From the NCBI RefSeq assembly GCF_049727805.1, contig NZ_JBCNYA010000020.1:10812-74811 (forward strand): a DNA stretch of 64,000 bases, given 5' to 3'. Source of the stretch: Frateuria_A sp049727805. Lineage in GTDB: Bacteria > Pseudomonadota > Gammaproteobacteria > Xanthomonadales > Rhodanobacteraceae. Numbering within the stretch: position 1 is the first letter of the stretch; the number at the start of each line of letters is the position of its first letter. Positions 26,198 to 33,457 of the stretch are shown here, piece by piece. The translations under genes were made by a program, and so were the position numbers. The notes under the pieces are model-generated. The model made no database searches. It saw only the letters and a program-made list of their open reading frames with translations, and was not told the DNA's origin.

Positions 26198-27691
26198 ATG
26201 TCCACCGAAACCGTTGCCGAACGCGGGCAAGCCACCGAAACCATCGAAGCCGGCGATTTCGCCGCGCTGCTGAGCAAGGAATTCAAGCCCAAGAGCGACC
26301 GCGCCAAGGAAGAGGTCGAATCGGCCGTCCGCACGCTGGCCGAGCAGGTGCTGAGCAAGTCGGACATCGTTTCCGACGACGTCGCCCAGACGATCAACGC
26401 CTACATCGCCGAGATCGACCGCAAGCTCAGCGAGCAGATCAACCAGATCATGCACCACGCCGACTTCCAGAAGCTGGAAAGCGCCTGGCGCGGCCTGCAT
26501 CACCTGGTCAACAACACCGAGACCGACCAGCTCCTGAAGATCCGCGTCATGAACATCTCCAAGAAGGAGCTGGGCAAGACGCTCAAGCGCTACAAGGGCA
26601 CCGCCTGGGACCAGAGCCCGATCTTCAAGAAGATGTACGAAGAGGAATACGGCCAGCTCGGTGGCGAGCCGTACGGCTGCCTGGTCGGCGACTACTACTT
26701 CGACCACAGCCCGCCGGACGTCGAGCTGCTGGGCGGCATCGCCCAGGTGGCCGCCGCCGCGCATGCCCCGTTCCTCGCTGCGGCCAACTCCAGCCTGATG
26801 GGCATGGAGAGCTGGAACGAGCTGTCCAACCCGCGCGACCTGGCCAAGATCTTCTCCACGCCCGACTACGCCGCGTGGCGCTCGCTGCGCGAATCCGACG
26901 ACGCCAAGTACCTGGCGCTGGCGATGCCGCGCACGCTGGCCCGCCTGCCGTACGGCGCCGCTACCAACCCGGTGGAGGAGTTCGACTTCGAGGAAGACAC
27001 CGGCGGTGCCGACTCGAACAAGTACACCTGGCAGAACGCCGCCTACGCGATGGCTGTGAACATCAACCGCTCGTTCAAGGCCTACGGCTGGTGCTCGCGG
27101 ATCCGCGGCATCGAATCCGGTGGCGCGGTCGAGGGCCTGCCGGTGCACGCCTTCCCGACCGACGACGGCGGCGTGGACATGAAGTGCCCGACCGAGATCG
27201 CCATCACCGACCGCCGCTCGGCGGAGCTGGACAAGATGGGCCTGATGCCGCTGGTGCATCGGAAGAACTCGGACATGGCCGCCTTCATCAGCGCGCAGTC
27301 GCTGGCCAAGCCGGAGGAGTACGACGATCCGGACGCCACCGCCAACGCCGCATTGGGCTGCCGCCTGCCGTACATGTTCGCCTGCTGTCGCTTCGCGCAC
27401 TACCTGAAGTGCATCGTGCGCGACAAGATCGGCTCCTTCAGCGACCGCGAGCAGATGCAGAACTGGTTGACCAACTGGGTCATGCAGTACGTCGACGGCG
27501 ACCCGGCCAACTCCAGCGAGGAGACCAAGGCGCGCAAGCCGCTGTCGGCCGCCGAAGTGGTGGTGGAAGAGGTCGAGGGAGCGCCTGGTTACTACACCTC
27601 CAAGTTCTTCCTCAAGCCGCACTACCAGCTCGAGGGCCTGACCGTATCGCTGCGGCTGGTCTCCAGGCTTCCCTCCGCGGCCAAGTCCTGA
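26198..27691 (+). CDS. tssC: T6SS sheath large subunit TssC
   Basis: A 497-residue VipB/ImpC protein. Family signatures are FQKLESAWRGLHHLVNNTETD, PYGCLVGDYYFDHSPPDVELL and EDTGGADSNKYTWQNAAYAMA, ending with EGAPGYYTSKFFLKPHYQLEGL. It is full length and co-translated with tssB (6-nt gap). A strong hairpin follows before hcp. Confidence 0.97.
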   Translation: MSTETVAERGQATETIEAGDFAALLSKEFKPKSDRAKEEVESAVRTLAEQVLSKSDIVSDDVAQTINAYIAEIDRKLSEQINQIMHHADFQKLESAWRGLHHLVNNTETDQLLKIRVMNISKKELGKTLKRYKGTAWDQSPIFKKMYEEEYGQLGGEPYGCLVGDYYFDHSPPDVELLGGIAQVAAAAHAPFLAAANSSLMGMESWNELSNPRDLAKIFSTPDYAAWRSLRESDDAKYLALAMPRTLARLPYGAATNPVEEFDFEEDTGGADSNKYTWQNAAYAMAVNINRSFKAYGWCSRIRGIESGGAVEGLPVHAFPTDDGGVDMKCPTEIAITDRRSAELDKMGLMPLVHRKNSDMAAFISAQSLAKPEEYDDPDATANAALGCRLPYMFACCRFAHYLKCIVRDKIGSFSDREQMQNWLTNWVMQYVDGDPANSSEETKARKPLSAAEVVVEEVEGAPGYYTSKFFLKPHYQLEGLTVSLRLVSRLPSAAKS

Positions 27692-27704
27692 CGAACGCGA
27701 CCGG

Positions 27705-27731
27705 CCGGCGGCGCCCGCTTCGGGCCGCCGG
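27705..27731 (+). other. Strong intergenic hairpin between tssC and hcp
   Basis: CCGGCGGCGCCC (27705-27716) pairs with GGGCCGCCGG (27722-27731), with a 2-nt bulge and a short loop. No T tract follows. It sits where Hcp needs much higher expression than the upstream genes, so an mRNA-processing or 3'-end protecting role is plausible. Confidence 0.5.
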
Positions 27732-27852
27732 TCGGGTCCGTGCGCCGAGGCGGGAACTGCATCAATACCTCAGCAAGAGGACGACCGGCCGCAGGACTTC
27801 CGTCCGGCCGGCGATATCGAACATCCAACACGAGACGTAGGGAGAAGGTTTC

Positions 27853-28356
27853 ATGGCATTCGACATGCACATCAAGTTCGGCGCCGGCAAGGTCAAGATC
27901 GAGGGCGCGTCCAACCACAAGAAGCACAAGGGCGAGGTGCCGATCCTTGCCTGGTCGTGGGGCGTCAGCAACAGCGGCGACCTGCACACCGGCGCCGGTT
28001 CGGCCAGCGGCGGCAAGGCCAACGTGCAGGACATCTCGATCACCAAGTACGTCGACGGCTGCTCCAACGCGCTCATCGACGCGTGCTGCACCGGCGGCCG
28101 CATGGATCAGGCCTGGCTCTACATCACCAACGCCACCGGCGAGCAGACCGACTTCCTCACCATCGAGCTCTCCGAGGGCGTGCTGGTGACCTCCGTCTCC
28201 ACCGGCGGCAGCGGTGGCGAGGACCGCCTGACCGAGAACATCACCCTGCACTTCGGCAAGTTCAAGTACTCGTTCCAGCCGCAGGACGACAAGGGTGCTG
28301 CCAAGGGCGGTGCCAAGGAGTTCACCTTCGACATCCAGGGCGTGGCCAAGGCCTAA
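27853..28356 (+). CDS. hcp: T6SS inner tube protein Hcp
   Basis: 167 residues; stacks as hexameric rings inside the sheath and is secreted. The N-terminus MAFDMHIKFG, the segment VPILAWSWGVSNSG and the late FTFDIQGVAKA match the Hcp1 type. ATG 27853 has a GGGAGAAGG Shine-Dalgarno, stronger than its neighbours. The 161-bp gap upstream holds the hairpin. Confidence 0.96.
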   Translation: MAFDMHIKFGAGKVKIEGASNHKKHKGEVPILAWSWGVSNSGDLHTGAGSASGGKANVQDISITKYVDGCSNALIDACCTGGRMDQAWLYITNATGEQTDFLTIELSEGVLVTSVSTGGSGGEDRLTENITLHFGKFKYSFQPQDDKGAAKGGAKEFTFDIQGVAKA

Positions 28357-28418
28357 GGCCTGCCAACCCGCCTGCAGCCCTCGTTCCAACCCCACTGAAG
28401 ACCGTCAGAGCCCAAGCC

Positions 28419-29231
28419 ATGACACCCGAGAACATGCTCAAGGAAGGACGGTTGGACGAGGCGCTGCAGGGGCTGACCTCGCAGGTGCGCAGCAACCCGG
28501 CAGACGCGCGCTGCCGGGTTTTCCTGTTCCAGTTGCTGGCGCTGCTCGGCCAGTGGGAGCGGGCGCAGACGCAACTGAAGGTCAGCGGCGAACTGGACGT
28601 GAACAATGCCCTGATGGCCGGTGCCTATGCGCAGGCCATCCGCGGCGAGCTGGCGCGCACCCATGTGCTCGCCGGCGAACGCATGCCCTCGGTGATCGGC
28701 GAGCCCGAACAGTGGGTGGCATTGCTGCTGCAGGCGCTCAGGCTCGATGCCCAAGGGCAGCACGCCCAGGCCGCGCCGCTGCGCGAGCAGGCGTTCGAGC
28801 AGGCCCCGGCGATCGCCGGCGAGATCAACGGCGAACCGTTCGAGTGGATCGCCGACGCGGACCCGCGCTTCGGTCCCTGCCTGGAAATGGTGGTCAATGG
28901 CGGTTACGCCTGGGTACCGTTCGCGCGCCTGAAGCAACTCGTCTTCGAGGCGCCGACCGACCTGCGCGACAAGATCTGGGCCCCGGTGCAGGTCACCTGG
29001 GTCAACGGCGGCCAGTCGGTAGGCTTCGTGCCGTGCCGCTATCCGGGCTCGGAGCATTCCTCCGATGCCGACGTGGTGCTCGGCCGCCGCACCGACTGGC
29101 ATGACATCGACGGCGGCCTGTGCATGGGTTCGGGCCAGCGCATGCTGGCCACCGATGCCGGCGACTACCCGCTGCTGGACGTTCGCACGATCCTGTTCCA
29201 GCAAGACGCGCTCCAGCACGACCCGGCCTGA
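28419..29231 (+). CDS. tagJ: T6SS accessory protein TagJ (ImpE/SciE)
   Basis: A 270-residue protein. The N-terminal ~110 residues are TPR-like helices (LKEGRLDEALQGLTSQVRSNPADARCRVFLFQLLALLG). The C-terminal part (FEWIADADPRFGPCLEMVVNGGYAWVPF ... ADVVLGRRTDWHD) is typical of ImpE/SciE. TagJ binds TssB and assists sheath disassembly in some systems. It lies between hcp and tssE as in other TagJ-containing clusters. Confidence 0.9.
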   Translation: MTPENMLKEGRLDEALQGLTSQVRSNPADARCRVFLFQLLALLGQWERAQTQLKVSGELDVNNALMAGAYAQAIRGELARTHVLAGERMPSVIGEPEQWVALLLQALRLDAQGQHAQAAPLREQAFEQAPAIAGEINGEPFEWIADADPRFGPCLEMVVNGGYAWVPFARLKQLVFEAPTDLRDKIWAPVQVTWVNGGQSVGFVPCRYPGSEHSSDADVVLGRRTDWHDIDGGLCMGSGQRMLATDAGDYPLLDVRTILFQQDALQHDPA

Positions 29232-29240
29232 CGACGCGTC

Positions 29241-29744
29241 ATGGCCGAGCTGACCACCCAGGAACGGCTGCAGCCCTCGCTGCTGGACCGCCTGACCGAC
29301 GAAGAACCGGGCAAGCAGGAAGAGAGCCGCGAAAGACGGGTGATCTCGGCCACGCGTCTGCGCGACTGCGTCGCGCGCGACATTTCCTGGCTGCTGAACT
29401 GCGTCAACCTCGGCAGCGGCGTCGAGCTGGAAGATTATCCCGAGGTCGCGCGTTCGGTGCTCAACTTCGGCATCCCGGACCTCACCGGCATGGCGCTCGC
29501 CGGCGTCGACGCGGCCGTGCTGCAGCGCCAGCTGCGCGAGGCGTTGCTGGCCTTCGAGCCGCGACTGACCGGCAGCACCCTGCGCGTGGCCGTCAACACC
29601 GACGGCAAGCGGATGGATCAGCAGTCGCTGGTGTTCAACATCGAATCGGAAATGTGGGCACAGCCCATTCCGCTGAATCTCTACCTCAAGACCGAAGTCG
29701 ACCTGGAAACCGGCCGCTTCAACGTCTCCGAAAGCCTGGGCTGA
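29241..29744 (+). CDS. tssE: T6SS baseplate protein TssE (gp25-like)
   Basis: A 167-residue gp25-like baseplate wedge. LQPSLLDRLTDEEP near the N-terminus, VISATRLRDCVARDISWLLNC, and EDYPEVARSVLNFGIPDLTG are family signatures. It starts 9 nt after tagJ and is followed after 4 nt by tssF. Confidence 0.94.
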   Translation: MAELTTQERLQPSLLDRLTDEEPGKQEESRERRVISATRLRDCVARDISWLLNCVNLGSGVELEDYPEVARSVLNFGIPDLTGMALAGVDAAVLQRQLREALLAFEPRLTGSTLRVAVNTDGKRMDQQSLVFNIESEMWAQPIPLNLYLKTEVDLETGRFNVSESLG

Positions 29745-29748
29745 CGCC

Positions 29749-31632
29749 ATGGACCCGCGCCTGCTCCGCTACTACAACCGCGAACTGCAGCACGTCCGCG
29801 AGATGGGCGGCGAGTTCGCGCGCGAATATCCCAAGATCGCCGGGCGGCTGGGCCTGGAAGGCTTCGAATGCGCCGACCCGTACGTCGAGCGTCTGCTGGA
29901 AGGCTTCGCCTTTCTCGCCGCGCGCGTGCAGCTGAAGCTGGATGCGCAGCAACCGGTGTTCACCCAGCACCTGATGGAAATGGTCTACCCGCACTACCTC
30001 GCCCCGGTGCCCTCGATGGCGGTGGTGGAGATGGCGGCGGACCTGAAGGAGGCCGCGCTGGTCACCGGCCACACGGTGCCCCGCCATACCGCGCTGCGCA
30101 GCCTGACCGGCCGCGACGAGCGCACCGCCTGCGAATACCGCACGGCGCACGACGTGACCCTGTGGCCGCTCAAGCTGGCCGAGGCGAAGTACTTCGACAC
30201 TCCGGCGGCGATCGCCGCAGCAGGTGTGGCGATTCCCGCCGACCGCACGGTGCGCGCGGGCCTGCGCCTGAAGTTCGCCGTCACCGCCGGCGCGCAGGCC
30301 AGCGAGCTGGCGATGGACGAACTGCCGGTGTTCCTCGCCGGCGCTGACGAACTGCCCAAGCGGCTCTACGAACAATTGCTGGGCAACGCCGTCGGCGTGA
30401 CGGTGCGCACCAAGGGTGCCGGCGGCATCGCCAGCACCTGGCTGGAGGCTTCCAGCATCCAGCCCAAGGGCTTCGCCGACGACGAGTCGATGATCCCCTA
30501 CAGCGGCCGCTCCTTCAGCGGCTACCGGTTGCTGCAGGAGTACTTCGCCTGTCCGGAGCGCTTCCTGTTCACCGTGTTCACCGGCCTGCGCCAGGCGCTC
30601 GCGCGCGCGCAGGGCAGCGAATTCGAGATCGTGGTGCTGTTCGACCGCAGCATCAGCCGGCTGCACAACGCGGTGGACGCGGGCAATTTCCGTCTGTTCT
30701 GCACGCCGGCCATCAACCTCTTCCCGCGCCGCGCCGACCGCATCCATCTGCAGCAGGGCAGGACGGAATACCACGTGTTGGCCGACCGCACGCGGCCGAT
30801 GGATTTCGAGATCCATTCGATCGGCCAGGTCGAGGGCTTCGGCGACAGCCAGGAGCCCGAGCAGCAGTTCCAGCCGTTCTACGGTTGCGACGAGCGCACC
30901 TGGCAGGGCGGCCACGGCGCGTTCTACACGGTGCGCCGGGAGCCGCGCCAGTTGTCCGCGCGGCAGAAACTGCAGGGCGCCCGCTCGAGCTACGTCGGCA
31001 GCGAGTTGTTCATCGCGCTGGTCGACGCCAACGAGGCGCCGTACTCGAGCCGGCTGCGCCAGGTCGGCATGCAGTTGATGTGCACCAACCGCGACCTGCC
31101 GCTGCAGATGCCGGTGGGCAAGGCGAATACCGACTTCACCCTGGACGTGGGTGCGCCGGTGGAGTCGGTGCGCTGCGTGGCCGGTCCGACCAAGCCGCGG
31201 GCGCCGGTCGCCGGCGGCGAAACCGCCTGGCGGCTGGTCAGCCACCTGCAACTGAACTATGTCTCGTTGCTGGGCGAGGGCAACGCCGACGGTGCCGCGG
31301 CACTGCGCGAGATGCTCACGCTCTACTGCGACGAGTTCGATTCCGGTGCGCGCCGGCAGATCGAGGGCATCAAGACGGTGTCCTCGCAGCCGATCGTGCG
31401 GCGCATTCCGGTGCCCGGTCCGATCAGCTTCGGCCGCGGGCTGGAAATCACCCTGACCTGCGACGACGGCGCCTTCGAAGGTACGGGCGCCTTCCTGCTC
31501 GGTTCGGTGATGCAGCATTTCTTCGCGCGCTACGTGTCGGTTAATTCGTTCACCGAAACCGTATTGCGCACCCTGGAACGCAACGAGGTGGCCCGATGGC
31601 CGGCACGGCTGGGTACGCGCCAGACGCTGTAG
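29749..31632 (+). CDS. tssF: T6SS baseplate protein TssF
   Basis: A 627-residue VasA/ImpG protein of the baseplate wedge. The N-terminus LLRYYNRELQHVREMGGEFAREYPKIAGRLG and the segment HYLAPVPSMAVVEM are diagnostic. The tail FFARYVSVNSFTETVLRTLERNEVARWPAR is the usual TssF ending. Its last 37 nt overlap tssG. Confidence 0.96.
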   Translation: MDPRLLRYYNRELQHVREMGGEFAREYPKIAGRLGLEGFECADPYVERLLEGFAFLAARVQLKLDAQQPVFTQHLMEMVYPHYLAPVPSMAVVEMAADLKEAALVTGHTVPRHTALRSLTGRDERTACEYRTAHDVTLWPLKLAEAKYFDTPAAIAAAGVAIPADRTVRAGLRLKFAVTAGAQASELAMDELPVFLAGADELPKRLYEQLLGNAVGVTVRTKGAGGIASTWLEASSIQPKGFADDESMIPYSGRSFSGYRLLQEYFACPERFLFTVFTGLRQALARAQGSEFEIVVLFDRSISRLHNAVDAGNFRLFCTPAINLFPRRADRIHLQQGRTEYHVLADRTRPMDFEIHSIGQVEGFGDSQEPEQQFQPFYGCDERTWQGGHGAFYTVRREPRQLSARQKLQGARSSYVGSELFIALVDANEAPYSSRLRQVGMQLMCTNRDLPLQMPVGKANTDFTLDVGAPVESVRCVAGPTKPRAPVAGGETAWRLVSHLQLNYVSLLGEGNADGAAALREMLTLYCDEFDSGARRQIEGIKTVSSQPIVRRIPVPGPISFGRGLEITLTCDDGAFEGTGAFLLGSVMQHFFARYVSVNSFTETVLRTLERNEVARWPARLGTRQTL

Positions 31633-32615
31633 CGCTGGAACGCGCGCTGCAGGAGCGGCCGGGGGACTTCGATTTCTTCGAGGCGATCCGGCAGCTCGAG
31701 TGCGCGCATCCGACTCGCCCGCGGCTGGGCGAGTCGACCAAACCGTCGGAAGACTTCGTGCGCCTGTGCCAGACGCCCTCGCTGGCCTTCGCCGCGAGCG
31801 CGATCGACCGCTTCGAGCCGGCCACGGCAGGCCAGCCGGCGCGCATGCGCGCCTGGTTCTTCGGACTGTTCGGCCCCAATGCGCCGCTGCCGCTGCACCT
31901 GACCGAGTACGCGCTCGACCGCGAACGCAACGCGCGCGATCCGACCCTGATCGCGTTCGCCGACATCTTCCATCACCGCATGGCGAGCCTGTTCTACCGC
32001 GCCTGGGCCAATGCCCAGCCCACGGTGCAGGCCGACCGCCGCGCGGAAGACCGCTTCCGCCTTTACACCGGCGCCCTGGTCGGCATGGCCACGCCCGGCC
32101 TGGAAGGCAGGGACGCGCTGCCGGACGACTACAAGCGCTACTTCGCCGGCCGTATGGTCGCGCAGACGCGCAACGCCGAAGGCCTGCGCAGCCTGCTGCA
32201 GCATTTCTTCGCCGTGCCCGTGCGGGTGATCGAATTCGTCGCCGAATGGATGCGCCTGCCGCGCGAGGCGCACCTTCGGCTCGGTCGCTCGACCGAAGTC
32301 GCGGCGCTGGGCCGCACGGCGGTCATCGGCGAGTACGTGTGGGGCGCCCAGCAGCGCTTCCGCCTGCGCCTGGGGCCGCTCGATCGCAACCAGTTCGAGC
32401 ATTTTCTTCCCGGCGGCACCGCGCTGGCGCAACTGGTCGCCACCGTGCGCAGTTATATCGGGGACGAGAAATCCTGGGACGTGCAACTGGTGCTCAAGCG
32501 CGAAGACGTGCCGGCTGCGCGACTGGGCAGGGGTGGGCGCCTCGGGCTGAGCCTGTGGCTGGGGCGGCGCGCCGGCCAGGGCGACAGCGATGATGTCGTG
32601 TTGCCGGTGGGCTGA
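31596..32615 (+). CDS. tssG: T6SS baseplate protein TssG
   Basis: A 339-residue VasB/ImpH protein. DFFEAIRQLECAHPTRPRLG, FFGLFGPNAPLPLHLTEYA and the late KSWDVQLVLKREDVPAARLG are family signatures. It overlaps the tssF 3' end by 37 nt. It is the last baseplate gene before the inserted Tse2/Tsi2-like pair. Confidence 0.95.
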   Translation: MAGTAGYAPDAVALERALQERPGDFDFFEAIRQLECAHPTRPRLGESTKPSEDFVRLCQTPSLAFAASAIDRFEPATAGQPARMRAWFFGLFGPNAPLPLHLTEYALDRERNARDPTLIAFADIFHHRMASLFYRAWANAQPTVQADRRAEDRFRLYTGALVGMATPGLEGRDALPDDYKRYFAGRMVAQTRNAEGLRSLLQHFFAVPVRVIEFVAEWMRLPREAHLRLGRSTEVAALGRTAVIGEYVWGAQQRFRLRLGPLDRNQFEHFLPGGTALAQLVATVRSYIGDEKSWDVQLVLKREDVPAARLGRGGRLGLSLWLGRRAGQGDSDDVVLPVG

Positions 32616-32698
32616 GGGAATGGATCGCAGCCGCGCGGCGCCGACGGACCGGCAAGCATCGACCGGATCCGGGCGCCATCGGGAGAAGGACGAGCGTT

Positions 32699-33145
32699 AT
32701 GTCGAAGTGCCCGGCAGACCTGTGGAGAGCCATCCACACGAGCGATTTCCCGGACGGTCCCGTTGTCGACGGCGAGCCGGCCCCGGGAATTCTCTATCCG
32801 ACGTTCGAGCGCAAGCAGATCGGCGTGCTTCCCAATGGCAAGCCGAAGTACCGCAAGCCGGACGTGAGCATCGTGGACGGCCTGGTGCAGCCCGGCGGTG
32901 GCACGTCGCTTTTCGACAGGAAGAACGTGTTCAAGGGGAAGGCGTGGCGGTACTTCCATATCCCGAAGGACACGCTGGTAGATCCCAATCTGGCTATCGT
33001 CGGCCCGGACTACAACGAGGCCTTTGCCGCCAACCACTACCAGATCGAGCCATGCAAACCGTTGTTCACCGGCGTCCTGAAGGGAGCGTTGGACAACTTC
33101 GCCAGAGCCGCTTTGGCCAAGCTTTACGAAGACGCGCGCAGCTAG
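32699..33145 (+). CDS. Tse2-like T6SS toxin
   Basis: A 148-residue protein recognisably like Pseudomonas aeruginosa Tse2 (ADP-ribosyltransferase-like fold, acts in the target cytoplasm). Shared landmarks are an N-terminal LWRA, YPTF, PDVSIVDG, PGGGTSLFDR (residues 65-74, versus GGTSVFDR in Tse2), YNEAFAANHYQI (versus LQATHYTI) and GALDNFARAALAKLYEDAR (versus HLDNFVRNAI...WEKAR). No signal peptide. AGAAGGA precedes ATG 32699. A Tsi2-like gene follows after 11 nt. The toxic activity is inferred from similarity recalled by eye. Confidence 0.82.
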   Translation: MSKCPADLWRAIHTSDFPDGPVVDGEPAPGILYPTFERKQIGVLPNGKPKYRKPDVSIVDGLVQPGGGTSLFDRKNVFKGKAWRYFHIPKDTLVDPNLAIVGPDYNEAFAANHYQIEPCKPLFTGVLKGALDNFARAALAKLYEDARS

Positions 33146-33156
33146 GGATCCATGCC

Positions 33157-33378
33157 ATGACGATAAGCATCCACACGTTGACCATGTCCGTACTGGCGGT
33201 GCAGGCCAGGATCGAGGAGCTGCAGGACCGCATCTCGCGCGCCGCGGATCCGGAGCTGTCCTGGCTCGAGGAGGATCTGCTGGCGTATTCCAAAGCACAG
33301 ACGGAACTGAAGCGAATGTACGTGCAGGAACAGCAGCGCTCCGACAACCTGGTTCCATACGAAGAGCTGTTCGAGTAG
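33157..33378 (+). CDS. Tsi2-like immunity protein
   Basis: A 73-residue, acidic, all-helical protein. Its layout parallels P. aeruginosa Tsi2 (77 residues): LTMSVLAVQARIEELQDR against LMVAIQCVAARTRELDAQ, LEEDLLAYSKAQTELKRMY against LEQLLVGYDLAADDLKNAY, and the ending LVPYEELFE against LPPYDRLIEE. It should bind and neutralise the adjacent Tse2-like toxin. ATG 33157 is the only start giving this frame; its Shine-Dalgarno is weak (GGGATC). Confidence 0.8.
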   Translation: MTISIHTLTMSVLAVQARIEELQDRISRAADPELSWLEEDLLAYSKAQTELKRMYVQEQQRSDNLVPYEELFE

Positions 33379-33457
33379 CCCTGGCTATCGCCGAAATCCT
33401 TCAACGCATCCGATTCCACGTTCCCGCCCGGGAACATTCAAACCTTGGGAAAGTGTC

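Noticed and set aside
27705..27731. Hairpin between tssC and hcp as a terminator
   Set aside because: No T tract follows; kept only as an RNA structure.
28419..29231. TagJ gene as TssA
   Set aside because: Sequence blocks match ImpE/SciE (TagJ), and no ImpA N-terminal domain is present.
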